Shown here: positions 12,291-23,971 of the stretch, in pieces
Numbering within the stretch: position 1 is the stretch's first letter
Layout of the letters: the number at the start of each line of letters is the position of its first letter
Assembly: GCA_905250025.1 (NCBI GenBank)
Contig: CAJNOJ010000225.1
Coordinates: forward strand, 106,938-170,937
Direction of reading: 5' to 3'
Source: Adineta ricciae
Taxonomy: Eukaryota > Rotifera > Eurotatoria > Adinetida > Adinetidae
DNA length: 64,000 nucleotides
Notes under the pieces: model-generated
Told to the model about the DNA's origin: nothing
Databases searched by the model: none
The model's input: only the letters and a program-made list of their open reading frames with translations
Translations under genes and position numbers: made by a program

Positions 12291-15200
12291 ATGGACTGGA
12301 TAAGAATTTCAATGTTGCTTTTGTTTGGTCTTTTCGAACAATCGCTCATGCAAGATATAAAGTCCGTTACAATGACAACCATGGACGGATTGGAATTTCA
12401 GTGTGCTAACTCAAACTGTTTACCATTCGTTACTACTACTGCACCAAGCATCCTCCAGTGTCAAATCCACTGCTTACAGCAACCCCAATGTAAAGCAGCC
12501 ACTTTTCAAGAGACAACTTACAAATGTCAATTGTTTAACAACACCGCAGATCAAAATAGCAACTTGCAAGCAAACATACAGGTCACAACAATGATAGTCA
12601 TCTCCGGAACACGAATTCCATTAGGTTAGTATAGTTATGATAAACCATAGATAATACACATCATATTCGCATCGCACACAGATTAATTCACCTCATGAAG
12701 GGCGTTGCAGACACGTTAAACCTTCAATAAAGTTTATGTAAAAGTGTAGCTGAGTACAATCTGGAAAATTGACGGGCGAAAAGTTTACAAGAGATATAGG
12801 AGTTTGTGGTTATTAGCATAAAAAATCTCTAGCTCGTCACACTACGTCCGTTGACAAATGAGAGATAGAATATTGCAATTTGATCTCTATTTTGACCTTG
12901 ATGAAACCCGTGTCATTTATTTCCAAATCGTCTTTGTTGATTAGCTTTTTAGCAGAACTACGCTTGTACAGATTGTTTACTCTCGTTTTACGAGACAATT
13001 AGATTTCATTGCACTCAATAGACTAGGATAATACGTTTTTCGTGAGTATACTAAAAGCCAAGAACATATGAAAACAACTATTTCCACCCGCAAGAAAATG
13101 ACTTCCACAGTTTATACTGTAAGTGTAGTGTGCGGATCGGTAGGTGTTGTCGTTACCTTGCCTTACACCCATATTCTTGCAGAAAAACAGGCGTAGAAGA
13201 CACCGAGGTAAACATGAGAAGGTGGCATTATTCATCAAAAGTGAGAGATATTCATAGTGTCCAAATAAACAATACCAATTTGTAACTATGCCTTACTGAA
13301 TTCTTCCTTCTCATTTTAATATTTTTTTTTCACACAAAAAAGAACCAACCACAACAACATCAAGCTCAGCATCAACTAGTTCAACATCAACTACAACGAG
13401 CTCAACGTCGACAACATCAAGCTCAACATCAACTAGTTCAACATCAACTACAACGAGCTCAACGTCGACAACATCAAGCTCAACATCAACTAGTTCGGTC
13501 TCAACGACCTCGATACCAACAAATGCACCAGTTTGTAGTACGTAACAAACGAAATCATAATCGTTTTCTATGCGCTGCACAATAAGTTATCATAAGTTCT
13601 TTACACAATAGAAGTTCTGGGTCTTTTGCATCATCCTACGTACGAAATTTCTCAGAGTTCTTCTGATGCTTTCAAATTTTTCTATAAATATTAATTTACA
13701 ACTTTTTCTGGGGAACAAAATTTATTTTCGATATTTGCATGATGTTGTTTTTAAGATTGTCATAGCATAGAAACAGTATTTTACCCTATCTTCACGCATT
13801 TCCATCGCTAAAAACGATAAAAATGTATTTTTTGTGCACAGAAATACTGATTAATCCGTAAAAAGTCGAAGTAAGCTTCGAACAACTTGAGGAGGAACTA
13901 ATCACAGAAATAAAGATTCTGGACTCTCATTATGCACATACTGCAGTCAAAACTACTGAGTGACAAGAAAAGTTGAGTGATACACGATCTCCTTAATTTT
14001 CGGTTGCGGTGATCTCTAGTAAGATTTAGACTAACAGAAGGCTCACTCTGATAATGTTTTAACATATCTTATATCAGTTATTAAGAGAAAAATTCATAAT
14101 AACCTTGACTACCACGGCCAAATATCTCTGGAGTTACAGCATTTTGCTATTACGTCTATGATTGTTTCCTCATTTTACAATCAATTTGACTATGCTTACT
14201 GCAGAAAATAGCGACTTTCGTAGATGCGATTTTATGGCTTCGTTTAATAGCGATTCATACGATATTCTCGGATTAAGAAACAGCATGAAATGTAGAAAGG
14301 CACGTACTTGAAAGTTTTGCATCTGTCACAGCAACAATATTCTGTTTTACATATCAGCAATGAGCAACTCTAGTTATAAATTTCACTTCAAGTCTATTTC
14401 AAATACAATCTGAACTAGCATCAGTTCTAGAATTAAAGTTGCGCGTTGTCAGTGCAGGCATTCAACTGTATTGCAAAAATGAGAAAATCGTGGATATCTT
14501 GACGACATTCGACAATCTTTAAAGAGGGTATCGAAGATAGCTTAACTGATGGTTATCACTAGCTTTTCTATTTTCTACGCCGGAAGAAGAATTGTCGAAA
14601 AACTATACACAAGACAAATCTCGTGAGCATGACACTTTGCAATAGTATGTGTAAACTGAGGTTTCCATAATGTTCGCATAAAATACTTCTGTGTAAACAA
14701 CATATACTGTGTATTATTTTTTCATGAAATTTAACCTAAGTTGTGTGATATGGGAAAAAATCCTGAATGAATTACTTGTTGTGCACATATACATCGAATG
14801 GTGACGATAGAGATTGATATTCAGTAGAGGTCTTAGTGACATTTATGGCGTAATACTAGTACTAATATCCAGTGCGTGGGGATTTGGTCAGTAATCTATG
14901 ATACAAATAAGATACGATAACATAGTACTCATCGATGGATAGTAGAAATGAAGATTCCATTTGTTCCCTTTCAAAACCAATTTATTCTGTGAAGTATTTG
15001 CAATGAAATCTCAGTGGCCGTGTCTGTATTCAAATCACTTCTATAAAACCGATAAAACCTTGGAAAATTTACATATATGTTACCAGTTATTCACAAGTCA
15101 TAGATACCGTAGGTAAGGTCAAAAGTAATCTTTCTGTTGATAGTTTATATAACAAGAAATTTTTTTTAAATATTGGAAACAATTATTGAAGTAATAGTAA

Positions 15201-18200
15201 ATAACGTCTAGAAAAATATATAATAACTCAGTCTGTGGCTGTCCCTCATTGCTTTCTAATCGTAATAGTTGAAGCTATCCGTCTTATTTCACTCCAAAGT
15301 TATTGACAAAATATTTGATTAAATAGATTCTAAATAGATCTTAGAATAAATGTTACATAAGATCAAACAACAGATCGTATCCAGATTCTATTATTTCGAT
15401 ATGAACTGAAGTAATATCAAATAGTATAGAAAATCAGAGCATTATTGTCTTTTTCAGATATGTCCGTATATTTCTAATGGTAATTCGAATGTCTTCAAAA
15501 TCAGACTTTTAAACTAAACATTAGCCTATTTTACGTTTCATGAAATAGAGAAACTTTTACCAAAGCGAAGTATCCGATGATAAACCTCATTCTTGTTGTA
15601 TAGTCATTTAATGCTTGGATATGTTGAATATTGTAAGCTTAAACTTCAGTGAGGCGCACATAAATTTATAGGAAAAACCATGAACATATTTTTTCTCAAT
15701 TTTTCATACTCAGCTAGGACTTATCTATGTAACAGATCCAAACTGGAATATGCTGCCACTCATTTCGGATGATTATCTCGTTAAGTATCTGTGAAAGTGT
15801 TCCGCTTTCTCAAATGAACCTCATGAGTATTATATATCGACTGTAGACGAATGCAGCGCATGAAAATCATAATGGGAGTGAGCAAGATGCGCATAATCCG
15901 CAGATGAGATTTTGTTAGGATGTAGAAGATTAATCTGTCATGATGTTCATAACTCACGAACAAGCAGATTGTGGAGTTAACTAATAGTGGTCGCACAACA
16001 AAGTTGTCGATGAATTTCCTTTTGTCTGCTCTACTTTGGCTGTCTAATAGTCGCTGCTCTATCGTCATCACATCAGATAAGTAACGTATAGTTCGCCCAA
16101 ACTATGCTGGGTAGAGCTAGCACTGATTCGTTTTGACTTGTTGCTTAGTAGTCCAAAATAACGTGCAAATAGTTATTCGAAAAAACACCATTTGGTCCAT
16201 TCTAAATATCAATCTAATCAAACAGTGAATTTTTTAAAACTAATGAAGGAGTCTTGTTACTTTATTTTGATGCGCAAGACAGACAAAAAAATGTGTTCGC
16301 ATTCATACGCGACTATTTACAAGAGATTCAGAAAATCTTCTTAATTCAAGATGAAATTGTAAATAGGTCTCACGATAGGTTTCAGAATTTCTCTTGTATT
16401 TCGAACATTTATTTGAGAGTATAGTTAGAATCATTCTTAATTCGATGATTAACATGACTTTGATATAGTGGTACAGAAAAAACGTCATCAAAGCTGTTAT
16501 CACATATTGCTCGTTCTTACATGAAGTCTATCAATCTTACAACCACAGCTAAACTTCAAAATTTTACATAACGGCGTGATGGTATTTCGTAACAGAAGCA
16601 GAGAGTGTGCCGATGATTTTATAGTGAGAGATTAGCACTGAGAAGCAAAGGACGTTTTCACAACATCCCAGCTTTAGTCTTACATCTCGAAACCATTTCT
16701 ACTTTTATCCCGCTCATGCAGGGGATTTCCTGACTTGTCGATCTTTGCCAAGTTCGAAGTCTACAACCAATCTCAAACCGTAATTCGAGCTGTGTACCTC
16801 TGTGAAACAGACTGTAGCGTTTCGTTCAACTAAGTTTCAGTGACACAACTCTACCCATTACAGTTCCACATCATGCCAATGCTAATGAATGCCAGAAGTG
16901 GCTGTTCACTAAAGATGAAACAAATTGGACTTTTGAGATTCCTTCTTATTTCAACTAGTGATGGCATAAACTGAAGGGCACTGAGAGACAGAAAAAGCTA
17001 ACTTTACTGATACGTTATCCGATCATTTAGTTTTATAATTGAATGTAAATGAGCTTTCTCCTATGACGACACGACGAAAACTATAAAACACTCACAAACG
17101 CACCAGACACCTCCGAAGCATGCTCATTTCTACATACTATCCGCTAATAGAAAGATTCTTTCATTTATAGTGTCCAACAACACGTTCGTTACTGCACTTA
17201 CCTATGCAACTAGCAATGGTCCAAACTCAGTGGCAGTCGTCGATGTCAACAATGACAACAAACCCGATATAGTCACCGCTAACTCTGATGCAAATACTGT
17301 CGGTGTTCTTCTTAATACAGGTACTGGGACATTTTCTGCTCAAACTACTTATGCAACTGGCAACATTCCAATCTCAGTGGCAGTCGTCGATGTCAATAAT
17401 GATAACAATCCCGATATAGTCACCGCTAACTATGGTGCAAATAATGTCGGTGTTCTTCTTAATACAGGTACGGGGACATTTTCTGCTCAAACTACTTATG
17501 CAATTGGCACCAATCCATACTCAGTAGCAGTCGTCGATGTCAATAATGATAACAAACCCGATATAGTCACCGCTAACTATGCTGCAAATACTGTCAGTGT
17601 TCTCCTTAATACAGGTACAGGGACATTTTCTGCTCAAACTACTTATACAACTGGCACCAATCCATTCTCAGTAGCAGTCGTCGATGTCAATAATGACAAC
17701 AATCCCGATATAGTCACCGCTAACTATGGTGCAAATACTGTCAGTGTTCTTCTTAATACAGGTACGGGGACATTTTCTGCTCAAACTACTTATACTACTG
17801 GCAGCAGTCCATTTTCAGTAGCAGTCGTCGATGTCAATAATGACAACAAACCCGATATAGTCACCGCTAACTCTGGTGCAAATACTGTCAGTGTTCTTTT
17901 TAATAGAGGCAATGGGACATTTTCTGCTCAAACTACTTATGCAACTGGCACTCAACCACGATCAGTGGCAGTCGTCGATGTCAATAATGACACCAAACCC
18001 GATATAGTCACCGCTAACTCTGGTGCAAATACTGTCAGCGTTCTTCTTAATACAGGTACGGGGACATTTTCTGCTCAAACTACTTATACAACTGGCACCA
18101 GCCCATACTCAGTAGCAGTCGTCGATGTCAATAATGATTACAAACCCGATACAGTCACCGCTAACGCTGGTGCAAGCGGTGTCGGGGTTAACGTACAGTG

Positions 18201-18204
18201 CTAA
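12291..18204 (+). CDS. Secreted PAN-like / Ser-Thr linker / VCBS (FG-GAP) repeat protein
   Basis: Three exons fit in phase 1: 12291-12624, 13343-13537 and 17171-18204, for 520 residues. Exon 1 gives a signal peptide (MDWIRISMLLLFGLFEQ, residues 1 to about 21) and a cysteine-rich segment (CANSNC, CQIHC, CKAATF, CQLF; about 40-95) resembling PAN/apple modules. Exon 2 is a mucin-like Ser/Thr linker likely to be O-glycosylated. Exon 3 encodes seven 49-residue VCBS/FG-GAP repeats, each with a DVNNDNKPDIV loop like integrin-type calcium-binding blades, so probably a seven-bladed beta-propeller. The start at 12291 is chosen because the signal peptide begins there. Introns of 718 nt and 3.6 kb are far longer than others in the window, so extra exons could be hidden. 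The role is likely extracellular binding or adhesion. The repeat exon resembles bacterial sequences and may be acquired, but that is inference. Confidence 0.72.
13363..13500 (+). repeat. 57-bp minisatellite encoding Ser/Thr linker
   Basis: Units begin at 13363, 13420 and 13477 (the last is partial), an exact 57-bp period that keeps the frame (19 residues per unit). Almost all codons are ACN or TCN/AGY. Confidence 0.85.
13538..17170 (+). other. Unusually long intron of PAN/VCBS gene
   Basis: This is the GT (13538) to AG (17170) interval between the linker and VCBS exons. I find no convincing exon, transposase or terminal repeat inside. It is about 60 times longer than the typical introns here. 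Confidence 0.5.
17234..18204 (+). repeat. Seven 147-bp VCBS-encoding tandem repeats
   Basis: The CAGTCGTCGATGTCAA landmark recurs at 17234, 17381, 17528, 17675, 17822, 17969 and 18116, exactly 147 bp apart each time. The units are nearly identical at DNA level, which points to recent expansion or gene conversion. The seventh is truncated after the calcium-loop half. Confidence 0.92.
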
Positions 18205-18797
18205 GTGGAGATGGGGCATTTTTGTGAATGATAGTTTCAGGAACACTTTCGAATAGATGACACTTTTCGCTGATGATCCGTACTATAAGCTGTGGGGAAA
18301 AGTTTTAGCAAGAAGAACCTTTTTTCTGGTTTTGAAGAAATAAATGATGCTTAACATATGTCGGGCGACGGGGGATATTTTATACATTGAGATTGCTTTG
18401 AGTAAAGTTTTGTCCCTTTCCGTGCGTCGAAATAGTCGAGGGTGAGTCAATACGAAACAGATTACTGTGCTGATTTCAACTCTTGCTTTTGAGCAATCGA
18501 GGGTGAGATATTTCTCCGATGACCGGTTTCGAACCTATCAAAGTTCGTTATCAAATGGCAAAAAATCTAAATTCTGATTTGATATCATTAATTCTTGAGG
18601 GGTGAGTAGAGCTGCCATGACTAGTTTGATCTTCTGGGTGTGTGTGAGGGCGTGGGTGAGTTTGAAAATAGGTATAAAAGAGTCAATAATTAGAAATCAT
18701 TCCATTTGCCCACGACTGTATCGATGTCAAGTTATTCAAAGGAAACCACGGAGATATGTTTTAACAAATACGAACAATTTGTTAAAGAAGATCATGA
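18205..18797. other. Non-coding region with repeated TCGAGGGTGAG motif
   Basis: No gene is supported. TCGAGGGTGAG occurs at about 18439 and 18495. A relative in opposite orientation is at about 19523, and a second genomic copy lies at about 55280. Confidence 0.4.
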
Positions 18798-18868
18798 AAT
18801 CAAAGTAGGACTCAAACCCACATCTTCCGATAACCGGTCGGCTATTTTACCGATTAAACTATTTGATG
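18798..18868 (-). tRNA. tRNA-Thr(GGT)-like sequence, probably a pseudogene or SINE head
   Basis: The reverse complement folds as a 71-nt cloverleaf. The acceptor stem is CATCAAA/TTTGATT (6 of 7 pairs), the D stem is 4 bp, the anticodon stem GCCGA/TCGGA has 4 of 5 pairs, the anticodon loop is CCGGTTA (anticodon GGT, Thr), and the T stem GTGGG/CCTAC has 5 pairs with one wobble. The A box TAGTTTAATCGG matches the consensus, and the B box GGTTTGAGTCC has one mismatch. Against a working tRNA: position 33 is C instead of the near-universal U, the T-loop C56 is T, and the first acceptor pair is mismatched. A decayed tRNA or a tRNA-derived short element is most likely. Confidence 0.5.
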
Positions 18869-19708
18869 ATCACTTCAGCTAATTAATAGCTACATATCAA
18901 GACTCTGAATAAGCTTGTCTGAATGTAAAACAAATTATTCTATATAACTAAGATATAATCCAATTTGCTGCTCTTAACTTTTGCTTCTTCAGCAACCGAT
19001 CTTATATAGGTATACTATTAAATTAATGTTTAATGAAATATAATTGCAGATGTTTTGCTTCGCCGACGCGTTTCGTGTATTTATTTGTATGAAAAAATAA
19101 AAAACACTCTTCAGGGCTCTGCATTTATAGGAAAAAAGAGAAGGAGAAGCTATAAAAGAAAGAACGAAAAAACGAAAAGAAAAGAAGGTTTATAGTCAGC
19201 ATAATATAATCAGGGGCAACTAAGTTAGATAGATGGCTAAATGATGACTAAATAATCTTGTAATAGTTGAATGAGTTGATAGATTAACTAGTTAAGTTTG
19301 CATAGAGAGATCAATGTGAATTATGGCTAAGACGATTCAAGAATCACGCGTCTCTGTAAGGCGTCTCTGTAAATTTTTAACGCTACAAGTGCCTAGTATT
19401 GGAGAGATATCATTGATTGGTGATTCTAAGAAATACTTATTCCAAAGATTATGGAATTTTTGAGGAAATGTACGCATATTCGAATTAATAACGCTCGTCG
19501 GAGGTGACTCGCATTACCCTCGACTGAAAATATCACAATATATTATCAATTTGATATTTGTTTTTCTTTGTTTCAGTTAAGAAAACTACTTTCTAATATA
19601 ATATAAACTGCATTTATTTATTTCTCTATGAAGTAAAGACACGCTAATGATATAATGATCAACTGCACAAAAGAAAAGAAGAAGCATGTGAATATTGAAT
19701 GTAAATGN
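18869..19708. other. Non-coding region ending at an assembly N
   Basis: No gene is seen. Positions about 19486-19545 share roughly 50 bases (TAACGCTCGTCG...CCCTCGACTGAAAATA) with 55243-55305. The single N at 19708 precedes the duplicated segment. Confidence 0.45.
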
Positions 19709-20245
19709 TTAAAAAAACCAAAACATACCATTTTTTCCGCTGAAAGTAAATGCTGTATTCTGTATATACATAAGAGGTATTTATCGGACAATTCCTTCAT
19801 TTTATATAAATTTTGAAAATATCAAAAACGTCATCCAAAACATGGATGATATAATTGTAAAAGGTCAAGTTGAAGATACTAGACACTTTTATTCGCCAAA
19901 ATGATTGTTGGTTCGATCATTTTTGCTTTATTATCGAGTCTTTTCTCCTTTGTTTCCATCTCATATTGAAATTAAATAATATATCTTCCTGAAGAATTGG
20001 TTTAATTGAATATACGATATAGGACGAGAATTTTCTATTGATTTTCATTTTAATTCCTCATTACACGTCATTATTATTCAATCTCTTGAGATCTCTTTCT
20101 GCTCGACAAAAGTACGTATTCATTATAACAATCTTACCAACATGTTCAATTTTAAATCTCAAAGAATGTGAAGTTTCAAAAATAAGTTGCAGTATGAAGA
20201 ATATGTACCTTCTCGAATATTGAAGGAAGATGTTCTTTGTGCACA
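19709..20245 (+). repeat. Segmental duplication copy A, left part (mate 34951-35487)
   Basis: Nearly identical to 34951-35487, differing by scattered substitutions. The duplication continues at 27369 after the inserted transposon and runs through the F-box gene to 29045. It starts immediately after the N at 19708. Confidence 0.9.
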
Positions 20246-20279
20246 CCCATCGTGTCCAAAAATATGCTTTTCATCTGAA

Positions 20280-20790
20280 ATTATGCGTTATTTCAGATGA
20301 ACCCGTGTTTTCACGTAGGAAAACGCATTTTTCCTTCCAGTAATATGTGATCCTCGATTATCTGAGTACATTTTCATGGATTTTCATGAATTTTCAGAAA
20401 TCAGTGATATTATCTGATTATCTGGCGCATCTTTTACTAGTTTTCATCAACTTTATTCTGCCATCAATTTTTTTTCATGATTTATTTTGTACTTTCATCT
20501 GTTTTCATAGATTTTATGATAAAATCGACGATCAGCAGTGGTTTGCCTCCCTTTTCACCAATGATTGTTGATTTTTTGTTCACGCTGGTTCTCACTGGTG
20601 TTTCTTCAACGCTTTTCACGCAAAATCATTGATGAAATCATACTATTCGCAGTCATTGAAGAAACATTGTTTCTTTTCATGCAGATTCATCGTTCTGATG
20701 GTGTTGTTAGTGTCTTTCGATGAAACAATCCAGACTTTCATGACTTTTCATCGGCTTTCTGATGCCATCTGTATCAAATCCCCTGTTTAT
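20280..20790. repeat. CACTA subterminal repeats (left end)
   Basis: Numerous TTTTCAT, TTTCATC and CATGAAAA-like words recur every 15-40 bases between the inverted repeat and the transposase 3' end. Similar words fill about 27150-27350 at the other end. Confidence 0.55.
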
Positions 20791-20866
20791 ACATAGAAAT
20801 AGTGAGAAGCACATTTATTTATTCAACACACATGTCGGAGAGAAGAGAGTCACGAAGCAACCATCC

Positions 20867-23791
20867 TCATGAGCTATCACACAGGCTCGGAAAGCGAATG
20901 AACGTTACTGAACACGTGACTGGATGGTCGACTCGGACGCACTTTTCCACAAAGTTTTCCAATGGAACAACACAGTTATTTTCTATTGTCCCCTCTTGAA
21001 TACCATCGAAAGTAATTCGAGTCTTGCCAGTTGAGCATGTAAAAGATCGATTTTTGGATAGACAGCTTATTTGCAGAAAAATGTCTCCCTCTTCAACGGA
21101 AAAAATCTCTTCCACGATGGCAAAATGTTCGATCCCATTCACTTTCACTATGACCGAACTGTCATTCCTTCGTTTTCCACGAGCAAGGGAAGCTGTTGTC
21201 ACGCGAACATGTCCGATATAAACTGTTGAATAGTAGCTTAGTCTTTTATTCCTCCACATGATGGATATTGACGGTACAGATCGGTTTTGTAGTTGATGAA
21301 GCAGACGAGTTTCTCTTCTCATGCGAGAAGGACGTCGAAGGATCCATGATGAAAGGAGGACGTGAAGCTCAGGTCGTACATCGACGGTATTGACGAATTG
21401 TGACAGGTCTCTTAGTTGAGTAATTGTATTGATGATCTCGATTGAATGTTTCCTAGTACTATTGCATGTCCGTGTGACAACTCCTATATACGTAGATGAA
21501 AGCAAATCAATGACGTCCATTAGTGAACCGATAGATGTCGAGTTTCTTCCTACCGAGTAGACTCTCGAAGTTGAACGTTGAGTAGTTCGATAGAGGTCCG
21601 AAGCTTTTGACGGTTTCGTGGATATGCGCGATAGAATGCACAACCTGTACGTTATGACGGACAGTATAAAGACGTGGAAAAATCAATACGAATTGAGTGC
21701 AAAGATGTCGCAAATTGTCCATCCAATCAGTCTGAATGGTGCGGGATTCCGAAATGTGCATGATAAGAACTAATATGAGGAAATGCGAATAGTACTGACT
21801 ACCGAGAACACCGTTGAAAATAGAATAGCCGAAGAGAAGAAGTGAGCGAAACTCATTTCCCTTGTACTTGTTAAACTTGGCGAGAGATCGAGGAAGACGT
21901 GTGGTTGTCGATGGAAAATGAACATTGGTTAACATCATATCGAGTTTGTCGAGTTGACCGTGAATTGACCATTGTTGATCTTGGTATGCTGTACTGAGCC
22001 ACATGTTAAGCAGACGACGCTAAGAGAAGAAGATTTTTGGTATTCGGCCAGAAACAATGAGACTATACTCACAAACACTCCAAGATATACGTTATGGAGA
22101 CTATCCACGAGAAATGATGAGCCGACATCGAAGTAGGCCAGAGACCGTAGAACGCAAGGCCCCTGGATGCCTTTGACTGACAACTTGTGTTTGTTCATGA
22201 GTTTATTCCGACCACGAGTACCTCTCTCGATGAATGCAGCCAGCTCTTTGGCATTGGATTCGTAGACAAGTAATAGTTCATCATACCGTTTGTTGTCACG
22301 CTTTCGCAGCCTGTCTCCTTCAGTCATCGGAAAAGTGTTGCATCGACCTTCGTAGTTGTAGATCCCTGGAAGAGAAAGTAGATAAGACAGGCGATTTTCT
22401 ACAGCTGTAAACAAGCACTGCTAACTTACCATGGATTTCGCAGGCACCGCAGCCAAATTTCGCAATCGGTTCGGCAATTCGTTGAACAAGACATTGCGCT
22501 GGCTTGTCGCAGCAACATGAGGTCAAGAACACCTGAAGATAGCAAAGGGTATGGCATTCTTTTCTAAAAGCGTTGCATACTTTGAGAGATATTCGGCGAG
22601 ATGATCCACACGAAGAATGTACGTGGAAAACCTGGCCTCTCTCGAGAACTTTCAGTTGCTCAACGATATCAGTGAGAAACACAAACATATGTTCACGAGA
22701 GGGCTTAGACGGTCCCGGCCAGATTCCTCCAACGATAAGATTCTCCAGAGCAAATCGTTTGCCTTTTTCAATTTCGTTGATCACTAAGAAGACTGGCCAT
22801 ATACTGAGACTAGAACTTCGATTCGGAGAGACACCATCAACGTTCATGGTCAGCGTGAGAAAGTTGTTTCCTCGCTCTGCAATCAACAGTCTCTGATAAA
22901 ATTCACCATCAACAATGTCTTGAAGAGTCGTTGGCCTGTTCTTCGCGTGATTAACAAGGCAGAGATCAGTTGAGCAGTCGAGAATTTGCTGTAACTGAGA
23001 TGCAAGATCGAAAGTGAAGAAATAGACGGGCGGCGCGCTAAGCACCATAGGTGAGGAGCACGACGAGCATAGAACAGCTGACGCAGAAGACAAGTGACAT
23101 GATGAGCAAATGTATCTAACAGTCGACACGGGAGTAGTAGTGTTAGATCGCTTGCGAAAGATATTCTTCATGGATTTGTAGCTGGACGGTGCGTCAATAT
23201 GACACATACGTATAAGACGCAAAATATCATTAATACATTGGTGTGACAAATGGTAACGAGTTTTCAATATCATGATAGAGACAGATAGTTCGATAGATGT
23301 CAAGCACGAGTTGCGATATTCTTTACTGGAAAACGAGTCGTTACTACTGGAAACGAAGGAAAAACATTTCTTCTTTTCTGCGTCAAAATCTCACTCGATC
23401 AAGAAATACTTACAGAGAGAAGTAATCAAGCAAATCCTCGTCATTGCGCATTTGCTCGTCGATCTCATCGCAATCGTCTTCAGAACTGCTACTGCTTCTG
23501 TCGTCGGATACTTGAGCGAAGTCGTCGTCCAAGATAGGAGAGATTGCTTCATGCGGGGATCCATCGTCCAGCATTGGACTAACTGAATCCAAATTTGCCG
23601 CATCCAACCCTCCTTGGTGTTGTTGAATCCGGAAGACCTCTCGTAAAGGAACTGGAAGAAGATTTTTAAATCAAAAGACATCTCTGGCTCGAGAATTGCT
23701 TACCTCGAACCGGTTGAAATCTGAGCGCTTGTCGATGACGCCAGATGGTCGTTCGATGAACCCTTCTCGTCGTAGTCATTTTTCCTTTCAT
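20867..23791 (-). CDS. tnp2-like CACTA transposase (Transposase_21 type)
   Basis: Seven minus-strand exons join with matching phases to an uninterrupted 849-codon frame: 23791-23704, 23651-23414, 23325-22581, 22532-22430, 22365-22073, 22019-21554 and 21483-20867, all with GT..AG introns. The N-terminus is a basic Thr/Arg/His-rich segment followed by an acidic Ser/Asp/Glu stretch. A CSSC..CSSC zinc-binding cluster follows. The central block carries the hallmarks of the tnp2 family: LTMNVDGVSPNRSS, SIWPVFLVINE, GGIWPGPSKP, VFLTSCCCDKPA, a GCGACEIHG cysteine/histidine motif, and later VHSIAHIHETVKSFGPLSNYS. It catalyses cut-and-paste transposition in the nucleus with the adjacent second protein. 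The absence of stops or frameshifts over seven exons suggests recent activity. Start chosen at the first ATG that opens the spliced frame (MKGKMTTT). Confidence 0.85.
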
Positions 23792-23971
23792 CTGAATGTG
23801 AAGCAATCATATTTATTTTTCAGATCCAGAAAATGAAAGGTTAGATAGAGAAAATATTCGGATATAATTCTTTACATAGATTAAAAAAAGCTACTGTCAC
23901 GCGAAATTGAACGAAGCAAGAGTGACCTAAGTGCAATCCAGTTGGATAAAAAAAGTTTGTTATTGGCCGTG

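Noticed and set aside
13311..13580. Antisense open frame rich in Val/Asp/Glu repeats
   Set aside because: It is the mirror of the Ser/Thr-coding minisatellite; the plus strand has matching splice sites and phase.
15781..16503. Minus-strand open frames within the long intron
   Set aside because: No coding-like composition, motif or splice partners; probably chance frames.
17234..18204. The 147-bp repeat period equals the DNA length in a nucleosome core
   Set aside because: 49 codons is a normal VCBS repeat length, so the match is most simply coincidence.
18430..18545. Second tRNA-like B box (GGTTCGAAACC) at about 18520
   Set aside because: No A box at the right distance and no cloverleaf; the match has a mismatch in the conserved TCC.
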